In this document: positions 23,238 through 48,900 of the stretch, in pieces | Numbering within the stretch: position 1 is the stretch's first letter | Layout of the letters: each line of letters begins with the position of its first letter | Assembly: GCF_963576615.1 (NCBI RefSeq) | Contig: NC_088711.1 | Span: 11,712,869 to 11,776,868 of the forward strand | Direction: 5' to 3' | From: Watersipora subatra | Taxonomy: Eukaryota > Bryozoa > Gymnolaemata > Cheilostomatida > Watersiporidae | Length of the DNA stretch: 64,000 nt | The notes under the pieces: model-generated | The model's input: only the letters and a program-made list of their open reading frames with translations | The model's database searches: none | Told to the model about the DNA's origin: nothing | Translations under genes and position numbers: made by a program

Positions 23238-24377
23238 TCTGTCGTCTGTCGTTCATCTGTCCAGTTACAGTGATAAAGTTTTAGCAATATAAAATCACCT
23301 TTGTACTGAATTTGAACTCGGGCGACATTCAAATCGCAGGTTCAGTAACAAATGCTCATAACCAAAAAGATAAGCCGTTTGTATCACACCCATCGCTCTC
23401 ACCATATACTGTATATCCTTTTCGCGATTGCACACGATAAACATGCATTGTTTATTATTAATTAATAGAGCGTGCCTTCGGGTTACAATGCCTCTCTTAT
23501 ACAATTTTTGTGCCTTACGACGCGGAACACGATTTTTTTCGCCATACGACATCAACAAAAAATTCTGTCGAAATTGAAATTTGGCAGTCGGTATGCTGAT
23601 AACGTCAAAATAACGAAGATGCCAATATGCTACTTGCCGAATCCCTCTCACAATGGCTGAAAGAGATATGATACTCACTCTCGATTTCATTTCGACGTGA
23701 TTCGTTGTAAGTTATAGTGAAAACAAAACCGAAAACGTAGGTAATGAAATTTGAGCCTACGACAAAGATGACCTTTAGTTTAATAAAATACATGCTAAAA
23801 CTTAGTTCTAAGTCTATGTTTAGTAAGCTAAACTCCTTCAAGTTAAATTCAATGTTTATGTTATACGTCTGTCTCGAAGGTAAAAACTCTCTACTGTACA
23901 TACTGCATGTAGTACTTTGGTAACTACGAGACATAGGTAACTATAGTTACTAAGGTTAAAATATTATTTTGTTACTAATTTTGAACATGTACAGTACGTG
24001 TATAAAGTGTTGATGATTTTAACCGGAGGGTGTTTGCATTAGATAACTGCTATGGGTTTCTATACAACATTTTTGCCTAACAATGCCAACACTGAAACAA
24101 ATTAAAATGATGTAATTGTGTACTAAATCATTGTTCATTGAAATCGTCGCAAAACAGACTTTATTTAGCCATTACTTGCTAATTATTTCACACTCACATT
24201 TAAAAACCTTTACAGTTGTTTTATTTTTTTTTAAATTTATTTCAACAGCACAAAACACTTTTTCCTGATATGAAGTTTGAAAGTTAGAATGGTAAATGTT
24301 GTAAATATGTTATATGAAAATGATTTTTTTGTGCAAAGACTTTATTATAACTCGGGCAACGCCGGGCATTCATCTAG
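23238..24377 (+). mobile_element. Helitron-like element, family C copy 1, with an insertion
   Basis: It starts TCTGTCGTCTG after an A and ends CTAG before a T at 24377, with hairpin-forming CGGGCAACGCCGGG shortly before. An antisense tRNA-like module lies at about 23298-23385 (minus strand GGTTATGAGCATTTG and GAGTTCAAATTC). A Tigger-like sequence (about 23470-24110) interrupts it. Positions 24165-24300 are the reverse complement of 3061-3300 in the other Helitron. The outer limits are inferred from this internal pairing. Confidence 0.55.
23470..24110. mobile_element. Tigger/pogo-like fragment without ends
   Basis: It matches both flanks of the intact element at 37655-39319: 23480-23690 against 37665-37900 (shared GATGCGGAACAC-type and TTTGGCAGTCGGT blocks) and 23935-24110 against 39110-39300. 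The CAGTGCACCCC ends are lost. The minus-strand open frames in this stretch lie in the repeat. Confidence 0.6.
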
Positions 24378-24418
24378 TTAAAGTATAAAACTATCCATAG
24401 AGTTGCTAGTTCAATTAA

Positions 24419-24858
24419 AGATGAACTCGCACAAAATTGTTGTAAATTTTATCAGTAAGTATCGATATTTTTCATTATTTGCGATTGTTTTTGATGTTTG
24501 AGCTGATCTGACTGCCAGGTTGTTTCAAGATTAAAATCAACAAAACTTGGTCGCGGTTAAAACGCTCAAAAGAAAAATACGGGCGAAATGCTGTCACTGG
24601 TTGCTATGGTTGCTGTAGTTGATATCAGCTATTGCGCTCAAGTTGCAGCATTCAAGTTTACAACTATAATCATCATATTAATCTCATCACAGCTTTTTCG
24701 CTTGATCTGAGCGTTTTAACCGTGATCAAGTTTTGTCAATTTCAATCTTGATACATCCTGACAGTCAAGTCCTCTCAAACATCAAAAACAATTGCAAATA
24801 ATAGATACATACCGAAAATTTCTGATAAGATTGACTAAAAATTTGAGCATATTCATCT
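24419..24858. mobile_element. Fold-back MITE with TTAA target duplication (440 bp)
   Basis: TTAA at 24415-24418 and 24859-24862 flank an element starting AGATGAAC and ending ATTCATCT. Arms of about 150 bp (24419-24565 and 24700-24858) are inverted copies, including TTTTTGATGTTTGAG and ACTTGATCACGGTTAAAACG-type blocks. TTAA insertion is typical of piggyBac and Kolobok superfamilies; no transposase is present. A half copy lies at about 48711-48975. Confidence 0.75.
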
Positions 24859-24862
24859 TTAA

Positions 24863-27819
24863 GCAGTCGTCATGAGAGATAATTTACTGGGTTTTAGTTG
24901 CCAGCAGATCATGCCTGGTGAACTAGAACTTTTGCCACTATGGTGGCAGTACAGCAAACAAGACAAAAAGAACACACTACAAAACTTTAAATAAATACAT
25001 TACTTGTAAGGTCGTGCAGACCAAGCAGATGGAGCCTTAGAACACAATTCTCGATTTATGTTTAGGCCAACAACCTTAGTAAGCATGAGATGAATTATTT
25101 GAAACTTTTCAAAGAATGTATTCAGATGTTCTGTGACTTGGGAAAAATTTGTCTGAGTTGACCGATAAAAAGAATGATGCAACAGAATAAGAAAAAAGGC
25201 AGCGTCTAGGCATCAACCATTCGGCAGCATGACTTACAATTTAAAAATATAATAAATGTCATAATCGCATTAATCTAAATGCATATTATTGTGCTGTGTG
25301 TTGGCTAAATTGTTGAGTTTGTACAACATTTTCATTCAAAGAAAATTTATGAGTAAACCCTTTACACGGAATAAATTCATTCCTAAATCCTTTTCGTATG
25401 TTAAAACTGCAATGTTGGAGAAAGTTTGCAAATAAGAATACGCTGTAATCCAACCCGCAGCCTCAAAACCTATCGAATTCCCTTTACAACACCTAAAGGT
25501 AATTACATGGAGCATTACAACAAACGCATTATACAAAACTGTGTAAAAGTTAGTTGTACAAAAAACTACATTAACAGATAAAAAACTAAATCAAAGTAAT
25601 AAGCAACGGTCGCTTTTGTTATGAAGTGAGACACGAACAGAAGTCTAGACTTGATGATGCATAGAGCCGTATGTGGGTAATGCTAAAAATACACGACATA
25701 GCTTACTCTATTTTATATTAAATTTACGTTACACTAAGCTCATAATTCCGCTATTCTTTTATGTTTCATGGTAAAGTATCACCGGCCTCTTCTTCTTAGT
25801 TACAAGACTGCAATGTTTTGAAAAACTTCAAAAGTCGTATGCTTAGGACGTAAAATCGAATGTTTGCTTTCACTTTTACACTGTTTGACTGTAAAGCCAT
25901 TGCCTCTATGCTGTTTGTTTGGTGTCATAAGGACTTGCCGTAATATTGATTATAATAGCTGACATTACTACCTGATAAGATGGCTGCATACATTGGAGCA
26001 ATGGCATTGTTTTTGCATTGGGGTTGCTGTAATATCACGCAGGTCTGCAATTAGCCGTCCAGTTAGAACTCATTGATGATGAAATTTATTAATTAAATAT
26101 TGATTAGATTATCTTTAGCTACACGGTCAAAACATTGGGCTTCAGCTATGACAATATAGAAAAGTTTTACAAGTGCTGTGGAGTTAGCTTATGCATAGTC
26201 ATAAAAATATAGATGGTGACGCATGTCCCTCAAAGCAAATGTTTCTTTCAAAATGAACACTCTCTACATATGAGCTGTTTGACATACGACATAAAACTTC
26301 TAATGTGAAATGTTCAAAACTTTATGAAACATTACAATTTAGAAAAAAAAAACAGAAAATCAGGTAGAAATTATAAATATAACGTAAAAATACAAAAAAA
26401 AACATATTAAGTCAATTTAATCTAAGACGAATTGCTCAGTCTGCACTCACATTTATGCAACTCAAAAAAAAGTTTCCATAAAAACCTTTTTTCATAGATT
26501 ATTTTAACACCTATTACTATTGTGCATCTATGCTTGGCAGAAACCTTTTTTATGATTGCTATGACTTTATTGGTAAAGACGGAGTAAGCATTCTTTAAGC
26601 GTAAACGTAAGGTTCTTACGTTCAACGATATTATCCAAACAGACCATCCAATCAAATACTAATGGGCATAGTTACATTTCATAACAAACAGTGATCAGTT
26701 TTTCTTGTAAAACCATTTGCTAGTAGCTATTTTTTAATTGAAATTTGTGTATGAGACCCCACAAGGATTATCATGTCTTTGTTTTTACAAAAAAATTGCA
26801 ATTCTTTTTTATAAACAACGCTTACCAGATTCGGCTATAAATTTTGCTATAAAACTTACTATATTATATAGATTACAATTATAAATCCACTGGGACGTAA
26901 AGTCAGAATAAAGCGGAGTTTCCTTGAACATTTGATTGTAGAGTAACCTTATGGTTAAGAATACAAAACATATTACTTGCTTTATTTGCCAAAATGATAG
27001 TTTACATACATGTAGCAAATTAGTTGGCAAAGAAATTGGCTATAATCTAGCAGTAGAATATCAGCTCGAATACGCAGCTTTGCTCTTTAGCTCAATGCGT
27101 ACTGTTGAGCTTTTTTGATAGTCTCGACTTTTTTATTTCTAAAAACATAAAATAACGAAATGCAACATTTTCATGTTTTTGTTCGCTTATCTTCATGTAT
27201 TTTTTAAATTATTATCTTATAATCTCTAGGGAGATGTTTTGAGTTTGTGAGCATCATAAGCGAGAAGTTATTGCGTGAGGCTAATACCCAATGATCTGTT
27301 TTCAAACATCTAAAATCTCGAATAAATCAAAGTTTGAACAAAGAATTCAGGATTTTGGTACTTTTGACCAAAACAAAAATTCACAACTCGTACATTTCCA
27401 ACATAAGCCAACAAAACCCAATAAAATGGCTTGCAAACTGATACTCTCCCTCTATTTACTAGTTGGCTAGCCTTGGATATGTTAAGGCATTTGACACAAA
27501 TAACAAAAAAATTATTTGTTTTGCTTTGTTGAGGCACAAAATATTTGATAAGATATTTTAATAGAACAAAACAAATCATTTATTTCTATACTTTTTATTT
27601 ACACAACACCTTAAGAAACTAGGCTTTGGTAAGAGCTGCTACAGAGACAGCGATACATTCCTCAGTCTATTTTGCTCTATTAATAGAGTAGTTGTTAGAA
27701 ATTCAGTGTTCCTTATATATCACATGCTCTACATATGTGCATGCAGTTTATGGTGTGAAACTCCCAAAATACGTTAAGAAATAATTTTCTAGTATTGGAA
27801 CAGGTTAAAATGATTTAGA
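24863..27819. other. Intergenic, no gene assigned
   Basis: Minus-strand open frames at 25000-25182 and 25336-25536 have protein-like composition but no family I recognise. The rest is AT-rich. A short dispersed repeat lies at 26515-26600. Confidence 0.4.
26515..26600. repeat. Dispersed repeat shared with 30010-30100
   Basis: About 85 bp around TTTATGATTGCTATGACT and ATTGGTAAAGAC recur in the same orientation at 30010-30100, inside the last FDX2 intron. Family unknown. Confidence 0.65.
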
Positions 27820-28023
27820 CTAGTATATTGGCTGTCCTACGCGTTGTGAGAAACCATGTGTAATTATCATCTCCACAATTATTCTGTAATGCTCCAAGGT
27901 AGTTTATGGTGCAGTTGGTAGTGTGCCTTGCTGCTTAGCCAGATGTCTGGGTTCAATTCCTGCGTGAAGCAACCTTTTTTCCTAATTTATTAAAATTTAT
28001 TCAGGCTTTTATTATAGTAAAGA
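27820..28023 (-). mobile_element. Helitron-like element, TCTTTACT family copy 3 (204 bp)
   Basis: On the minus strand it starts TCTTTACTATAATAA after an A at 28023 and ends CTAG before a T at 27820. The tRNA-like module is on the plus strand (27899-27973), with TGGTGCAGTTGGTAG (box A) and GGTTCAATTCC (box B), so again antisense to the element. Both boxes are well kept; this is the best-preserved module of the set. Confidence 0.75.
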
Positions 28024-28377
28024 TTAGTTGTAATGAAAACAAACTTCTAAATTAGCCCAAATTGCTTCTTGGACAACCAACCGAATAGATAGATTTCGAA
28101 GACAGATGTTGCTCAGTAAGTCCTACCAGCACACTAAAGCGTATTACGCGCATTAGTAAATATAGCCCATACAGCTACGAATTAGTCTCTCAAGTTCACA
28201 GATATTTTTTTAAGCTCAGGCAACTGCGTAAATGAAAACAATGTGTAACTCTATTACGTTGCTCATATATAGGCCAGAAAATATTTTTAGAGCCAGTTTG
28301 ATCACATTGTAGAAATTGTAAACAAACTCTGAGAGGTTCCGCTGAACTAAACATTGTCTAAAATCCATAAATGTATT

Positions 28378-28383
28378 TTTATT
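28378..28383 (-). terminator. Possible FDX2 poly(A) signal
   Basis: AATAAA on the minus strand, 361 bp after the FDX2 stop. The distance is plausible, but the flank is AT-rich. Confidence 0.4.
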
Positions 28384-28743
28384 AAAAATTAACAAACCTT
28401 TTGTTACACATCACAAAAATACTTAAAAGCTAATACAGCATAATCCACCAATGATTTCCACTCTTACATTTTTCCACAAGTATGATCGGCTTCCTGGTGC
28501 TGTTCAATTGGGGACGACTTATTGATAGCGATGTAACATAATGTAATTGTCAAAAACAATGGCGGCACTCCAGAACTAAATGGACGCCAGACATGGCAAT
28601 TCTTTGGATTTGTTCAGTAGAAGTAAACCACTACACAACCATCTGCTGATATACATAGGCAAATAAAGGTTTAATACTGCCACCACCTCTCACACAGTCA
28701 ATTGATGGTGAATACACCTGAGTTAAGGTGATGAAGAGGCACT

Positions 28744-42007
<13,264 letters not shown>

Positions 42008-42474
42008 GAATTACGCTTTTTAGATTAGTCTTACATAAGCTATTGGTTTGTAAAATTAAATACTGTTTCGTACGTCAATGTTTTAACGCGTCGGCTACCT
42101 TCCCGGGAACAGTTCGCAGCTAATTTTAAAAAACTGTACTCGCTATGGTATTGGTCGAGTAGCTGATGTTCAGTACGAGTGGCTATGGAAAAACACCAAT
42201 GTAACGTTCTTTTTCAGCTAAGTAGTAAGGGAAAACAACTCCATTAAAAATAATACAACTATATGGTAAGGCTATTGCCAATATGTTCACACCATACATT
42301 CACAAGAGTGTAGGTAATGAAACTGACTTTAAAAAAATTTAATTATTTCAATCGGCTACTATGATAAAGAATTACCTGCATACTGTTGCAGTAGTGAGAC
42401 GGTTTTCCGAGAAATTATAAGATAAGTGCAGCCAAATATGGTGAAAATTTACATGGTTGATGAAGCGTTAAAGC

Positions 42475-42513
42475 AATGATATACAGGCACCACATGGGGG
42501 CTGTATATCAATG
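42475..42513. mobile_element. 39-bp palindromic element, copy 1
   Basis: AATGATATACAGG at one end and GGGCTGTATATCAATG at the other form the hairpin. GTTAAAGC is repeated exactly at 42467-42474 and 42514-42521, as an 8-bp target duplication would be. Confidence 0.6.
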
Positions 42514-42848
42514 GTTAAAGCAACTTGCAGGAATCAAGTAAGCTTTTGAGCTGAGTCATCATTAATTTGTTGTTTTGCAACAAACTTGTCTATTATCATA
42601 AAACAGTTAATTTATCCATCAGGAAAAGTAAAACGAAAATGTGAACTTGTCTATTAACAAGCTACTCAAGTTTATTGATTCAGTTACTCAAAAAGTAAGG
42701 CATAATAGAAGCAAATTTCCAAAATTAAAACGCTTTCTGTAAAACGATGTAATCAGAAATCTGCTATTTGGTGTTAACCATTATCAAAGCATTACAAGTG
42801 TGCTTTTGGGTAGTGGCAGCCGGAGCAGCTTGGAAATTAAGTAATAGC

Positions 42849-42887
42849 AATGATATACAGCCCCCATGTAGGGCCTGTATATCATTA
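42849..42887. mobile_element. 39-bp palindromic element, copy 2
   Basis: AATGATATACAGCCCCC pairs with the right half CCTGTATATCATT. AGTAATAGC flanks it on both sides (42840-42848 and 42887-42895), a 9-bp repeat, or 8 bp if the last A belongs to the element. Confidence 0.6.
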
Positions 42888-43514
42888 GTAATAGCCAGCA
42901 AAACTCTTAAACTCATTACCATGGTTGACAGAAATAGAGTTGAAAGATTAATTAATATAGCTCACAACGGTATTTTTTCAAAACATTTCGTAAAATTTCC
43001 ATAGTGTCATTTAAAGCTATCCGAGCAAATGAACTTGAAAAGACATGAAAGCCAAGGTCTAGTTTACAAACATAATTATATCAACATCTCAGGTCTGCTA
43101 TTGTCACCAACTCTAAGGTTTTATAGTAACACTTTTAGATGTTTTTAAAGTGTAAACTTTGAACCTTGTAAAGTTTTAGACCATGAAACTACATTGTACG
43201 TGTAGTTTTAGCAATTATAAATCTTTTATATTTGAACTCTTCTATTTACTATGATCTTCTCTCAAGTGTACCATTTTCTGCAAAATCTGGGAAGGACCTA
43301 TTATATAGTTTTAGCTAGAGACTTTAGTATTGGTCACACTATTTGTCATATAACCTGTTATTTCTGACAAACTTTTTTACACCAACAGCACTATAAAATC
43401 CATATTGTAATAAAATATTTAAGGCCTCTTGGTTCTCTCTATCTGATTGTTGGTTTAGCTTATATCAGTGAACAGAACATAGTAGTATGTCTGTTCAGGT
43501 CTTAAATGTCTGCT

Positions 43515-43715
43515 CTAAACATCTATGCATCTAAACATCTAAGCATCTTTGCACCTACAAATCTTTGCATCTAAACACCTATGCATCTAAACATCTTTGC
43601 ATCTAAACACCTGTGCATTTAAACATCTTTGCATCTAAACATCTCTACATGTAAACATCTAAATATTTATAAATCTAAACATCTATGCATCTCTGCATGT
43701 AAACATCTATGCAAT
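43515..43715. repeat. 8/16-bp minisatellite ATCTAAAC-ATCTATGC
   Basis: Alternating octamers such as ATCTAAAC and ATCTATGC or ATCTTTGC repeat about 25 times with many substitutions, ending 30 bp before a Helitron-like element. Confidence 0.85.
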
Positions 43716-43745
43716 GGTGTTTCAGGTTATATGAGGTTCTGTTAA

Positions 43746-44118
43746 TCTATATATAAATTTTTCAATGTTGGTGTGTTTGTGTGTTGTTTCAGCAATAGCT
43801 TAGAATAAAAAATCCATATCACAAAAGATTTGATCTCAGACCCTCCATTTTGCCACTCCAACACCTTACCAATTCAGCCACACAAGCTTGGTGGATACAT
43901 TAGGTGATATATTTTGCTATATGGGAGCAGATACGCTACTGTCATGACGCAAAGTGATGGTGTAACGTCATGAGAAGCAGTAGCTCTATTAGTAAGCTTA
44001 CTCAAATTATCCATTGGAAATGTGCCAGGCTAATAGCAAGTGGCAGGAAACTCTCATTACCTCTCATTGTTTATAAGCTGATTTTTAATACCCGGGCAAT
44101 GTCGGGTAGCACAGCTAA
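43746..44118 (+). mobile_element. Helitron-like element, family A copy 2 (373 bp)
   Basis: It starts TCTATATATAAA after an A and ends CTAA before a T, with hairpin ACCCGGGCAATGTCGGGT at 44090-44107. An antisense tRNA-like module lies at 43822-43889. It aligns with 2571-2956 throughout. Confidence 0.75.
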
Positions 44119-44230
44119 TTATTTATTATATGAATATTTGCAATAACTCAAGCTTCCAAATATGCACAGAAGGGTCAGTATACAATAAAACATAAACAAA
44201 ATATAATACATAGATAAACATAAGTTATAA

Positions 44231-44570
44231 AATATATTATTCTCAGAAACACTATCTTCATAAAGAATAATAAAGAAAAAGCACTCAATACACTGTGTAG
44301 AGTGAATTATGCTACGATATGAAATATAAAGAGCACTTAGCTGTGAATCATTCTCTATAGCTTTTCTCATCAGGCGATTTTAGAAAGCAATCAGCTGATG
44401 AAAGCAGATCTGTATCTGCTTGAAATAAATCTGCAGCGATTGACTAACAGCTAAGTGCTCATTATATTCTTGGCTATACTATAATTCACTCTAAATATAG
44501 TGTGCTGAGTGCTTTTTCCTTATTATACTTAATGAAACTAGCATTTCTAACGATAATAAATATATATTAT
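44231..44570. mobile_element. Fold-back MITE, about 110-bp arms
   Basis: Arm 44231-44341 and arm 44450-44570 are inverted copies; the best blocks are GAAAAAGCACTCA, AGAGTGAATTATG and GAGCACTTAGCTG. AT-rich simple repeat (44571-44690) follows with a further partial copy of the arm end. No coding sequence and no clear target duplication. Confidence 0.7.
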
Positions 44571-45340
44571 TTTTTATGACCCTAACATTTCAAAAATATA
44601 TATATATTATTCTTTACAAAACTAGTATTTCTAACAATAATATATATATTAGACTGACTGTTCAAGATATATATATATATATACATGTATGTATATTGAT
44701 TTATAGATATCTCACAGTTGGTCATTGCGACAACTAGGACTATAATTTAGGATTTTTTTTATGACTGTCCTCCAAAGACCTCTGTTGTTAGCTTTAGACT
44801 ACCATAAGCTGGGCTCAATCTGTGCGTGGATTATGAACTATGGGAATGAATTTTAGCAGTTGTTTGAATTCAGTATTCCTACATGTAGATCCAATTGAGC
44901 AGTTACAGGTCACAAAGGTCATTTGGTAAAATGAGGATCGCTAGATCAGTGAAGCCCCTAAAGCAACATGAAAATGTTTGTTTATAAAGACTGAGGCAGT
45001 TTTCCTATCTTGCACACTTCTTATGCACTTTGTAGGCTGAACCTTGGCCCTCCTGCATTTCAATTTTAATTATAAAAAACCCATATGCCAAATACACAAA
45101 CAAAGCATACTTATAAAACTTGCTGATTCACATAGTGAATTTGAGTCAACCTCCATATAAACCTCAGGTCCATGAGCAATGTTCATAACATTGTTTCATT
45201 TCTTACCATGGTTGTCTTTGGTCTTTATTCTGTACAATATTCAATGATTTACCAATTTTTTAATATCCCGAGTGTTTCTCTTTCGATGCAGTTCGGTCTA
45301 CACCCTCAGAGTTCTGGCTTCTAACATTAACGAGTCAAGT

Positions 45341-45420
45341 GAGCTGTCTAACCTACAGTGAGTTGCCTAACCTACAATGAGCTGTCTAACCTACAGTGAG
45401 TTGTCTAACTTACACCTTTA
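45341..45420. repeat. 20-bp tandem repeat, four copies
   Basis: Units GAGCTGTCTAACCTACAGT and GAGTTGCCTAACCTACAAT alternate. Confidence 0.85.
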
Positions 45421-45449
45421 ATGGTGCTGACACCCTCAGCACCATTAAA
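45417..45449. repeat. Perfect hairpin, 14-bp arms, 5-base loop
   Basis: TTTAATGGTGCTGA, loop CACCC, then the exact reverse complement. It directly follows the 20-bp repeats, about 530 bp past the DERL1 stop, so it could lie in the 3' untranslated region of that gene. Confidence 0.75.
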
Positions 45450-45977
45450 ATTTGTTGATTTTGTTCATTCACTTTCTGACAGCCTGGCCACAGTCCATTT
45501 TCATAATTGTCATATAATGAAGAGTAGTTCGAGTCTACATCATGTATTTTTAGTCGCTAAAATCACATAATAATAATAGATAAATATGCTTAATATTTTG
45601 TTATCAAGAAAGTTGACAATACAACGCTTTGCTGCATGTATTTACATTTAAATTTAATCCGCGTATATAAATTATACCTTGTCTAGCCCAGAAAGTACTT
45701 ACATGTACATGTCATCATAACGATGCGAAATAACTTTATGAGAATCTTGAGGCAAAGGAAGTAAAGTTGCACACTATAGGAACATTGCTCAATGAGAAAA
45801 ACAGGTTTCAGTAATCTTCTCAACCTCTCTCTCTGGTTGGTATCTACAAGATGCTATCAGCAAAGAAAAACATAAATAATAAGCACGGTATTTTTTTAAC
45901 TTTCAGATAAAAATGACAGCCGATTCAACACAGAAAAAGCAGGCTTCCTTGAGGTACAAACATATGCGCTTCTACAG

Positions 45978-48900
45978 TTACGTTCCGCCAAGCTGATTTC
46001 CTTGGCCCCAGTGATATCGACCCCTGTTTGCATCTTCATTATTCGCTGCTGGGCGTCTATTAGCTGGCGCCGTTCCGAATCCAGACATGGCCCCGCGCTG
46101 GAGAGGAAAGAATTTGTATCTAAAATATTGGTGTTAAAACATTACCTAATCCTTGAAGATTCATTAGCAGAAATGAGTAAGATGTTGTACAGTCCATGTA
46201 ACAACTTGCAATTACCATGTTGTACAAGAGTAACATGCAACATGTTAAAGCCAGTTAGAGCATGCTGAGAAAATTTACAGCACACTATGACAAATTAAAT
46301 TATGTAGGAAAAACTTTGCCTGCTAGAAAAACTTACAACACAAAAGAACAATTTGAATTTGCTAGAACAACTTACAGTATACTTGGGGTGCTGATGTAAG
46401 TTTGCCCGCCAAAGTCTTGTGGGTATTTGAACATGAGGAAAAAGTAGAGATGTCCAACCAAAATTCCAAGCAGCTCAGAAAAGCCCCTGGGAAGAGAATA
46501 ATGCAAGAATAAAATATGCATGTAGTGAGGAAGTTTGGTTACATACACGTGTAAGTGCCCGTGAAAAATAAATGTATAAGAATTGCTAGACCATACCCTC
46601 CGCTGATGATCAGATTGAATGCAAGCAGGATCCATGGAAGATACATAGCCTGTGAATATAATACAAATGATGTTATGAAGGGGCTACAAATTTGCAAATG
46701 ATAAATACTGAGTCAAATTGTCATTAAGGCATTATGATTTCCCTTTAAAAACACGATATGCTGCATTTTATAGTAAATTAGTGAGCGCTGGGTCTCACAA
46801 GTCTACTTCATAATAAGGGTATTGTCTAACATCTCTGAACATTTGAGTTTATTTTCCACACTACGACAGCTTCCTCTGCATTGGCCCACAACAGAGTCAA
46901 CATCAGCTAGTAAACCATATTAACAATCAATGTAATCTGTGTAACTTAGTTTATAATGATGTTGGCTTAAAATACAAATGCCTAACTAACATTATTCTAT
47001 TGAGCTTAATGTTCATAGGATGGTGAAATTAATATCTTTGTTTGCTGCCTGATTTTCTACAATAATTATAAATTTTAGTCAGTTTTGGGAAAATTTACAA
47101 AATTTTAGCAGCAAAACACTGGTGATGAAACTCTAAAAAAACACATTCACTATTTTCTATGCAATTTTGAATGTTCATGAAAGGAATTATCTGTTGATGC
47201 CTGCTGAATCCGCTTTTACAAATGAAATCTGGATGAAGGAATTAGATGGCTGGCTGCTTGGAAACCCTCCAACATCAGCGAGCGTCAGAGTACAATGAGC
47301 TTCAAAGGATGATTATGTAATGACTGGCTCAAAAAGCTACTTGCAAGTGAGGTAATCAACACTGCTAAAAAATTACATCTTCACAAACTTTCTTTATTCC
47401 TAAAACGCTTGTTATTTTGCTCTCTGGTTTACTAGTGTTTGTGATATTTTTTCCAGGTTCATATCTAGCATTACTGAGTTGAACGTCCTAGTTTAACTCA
47501 GCTCTTAGTTAATCACTTCAAGAATTTTATTTTCAAATAGATAATTACTTTTTTGTGCAATTTCCTTTCAAGATGACATTGTCTAGCAATTTATTTCTAG
47601 GCTGAGCGTTATTACAGTTTTACAGCCTTCCTTTTAAATCTACTATAATTGCATAACAAGAATTTAACATTAGCTTTAAATTGACATCATTTTAGTCATT
47701 TGTTAACATTAGACCCAAAATTTTTACAAAATTGCATAACTGCATTTGAAACTTGTCCCAATTCTGAGATTACCCTTTATAATTATCATGTCCTAACCTA
47801 TATACATATTTCTCAAAGTTTGTGGGTGTCTGTGTGTAGTTCCAGCAATAGCTATTAAAATCTTGGAATAAAGAATGCATTACAGAAGATTTGATCTCCA
47901 ACCCTCCGGTTCACCAGTCCGACACCTTACCAATTCAACCACTCGAGCTGTATTCATTGGGCGATAGATGTCGCTATTTGGGAGTAAATACGCTACCGCT
48001 CTCCGTCATGATGTAATGTGATGACGTACCGTCATGAGAAGAAGTAGCTCTTATCAGTAAGCTTACTCAAATTATTTATTGGCAATGTGCCAGGCTAATA
48101 GCAAGTAGTAGACAACTCTCATTACCTCTCATTGTTTATAAGCTGATTTTTAATACCCGGGCAACATTGGGTAGCGCAGCTAGTATATATATTTATATAT
48201 ATATATAGATATATATTTATAGATATATATAGATATATATATATATATATATAGATCTCAATGTTTTTTGTAGTCTGTACATTTAGTTATAACGATGAAG
48301 TTTTAGGAACGAAAAAACTGCTTTGCACTGGATTTGAACTCAAACTCCACTTTTGCAGACAAGCGCGCTGTCCACTACGTTCCTACCTACGGTCTACGTG
48401 CCATACTATAAAATAATTGTGCACATATTTATCACACCTGCAATCTTTAATGACGATTGGTTAAAATATGCACGCTCCAACTAACAAGCTTGTACTAGAA
48501 AAAAAATGTGTGCCCAAATTTTCCCAAAATCCCATAAATGTTTATATAGAATAAACTTAATTAAACTTACAGCACACACAAAAATAAACAACAACTTCAT
48601 TTAAATGTTAGAATAGTAAATGTTGCATATATTGATTAAAAAGAACTTTTATGTGCAAAAACCTTTTTATTACTCGTGCAACGCCGGACATTCAACTAGT
48701 AATGCCTCAAAGATGAACTTATACAAAATTCTAGTAGATTTTATCTGAAAGTATCGGTATTTTTGTCATTTGAGATTGCTTTTGATTTTTTGAAACGATC
48801 TGATTGCCAGGATATTTTAAGATTAAAATCAATAAAACTTAATCACTATTGAAATGCTCAGAAAAAACTCATGCCAAAATGACGTCACTAGTTGCGTGGC

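Larger units (their letters stand above)
42008..43514. other. Upstream flank of FDX2, no gene seen
   Basis: It contains the FDX2 promoter by position, two of the 39-bp palindromic elements and one open frame of 78 codons that overlaps a palindrome. No exon was recognised. Confidence 0.5.

Noticed and set aside
23295-23934. Minus-strand protein genes of 131 and 109 codons
   Set aside because: They lie across the Helitron/Tigger repeat and have no recognisable domain.
25000-25536. Exons of a minus-strand gene
   Set aside because: Two minus-strand frames (25000-25182, 25336-25536) have protein-like composition, but no homology was recognised, they do not join by clear splice sites, and similar frames occur by chance in AT-rich DNA.
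27899-27973. Genuine tRNA gene
   Set aside because: Boxes A and B are good, but acceptor and anticodon stems do not pair well, and the stretch lies inside a repeated element with Helitron-type ends. The same holds for the other tRNA-like modules.
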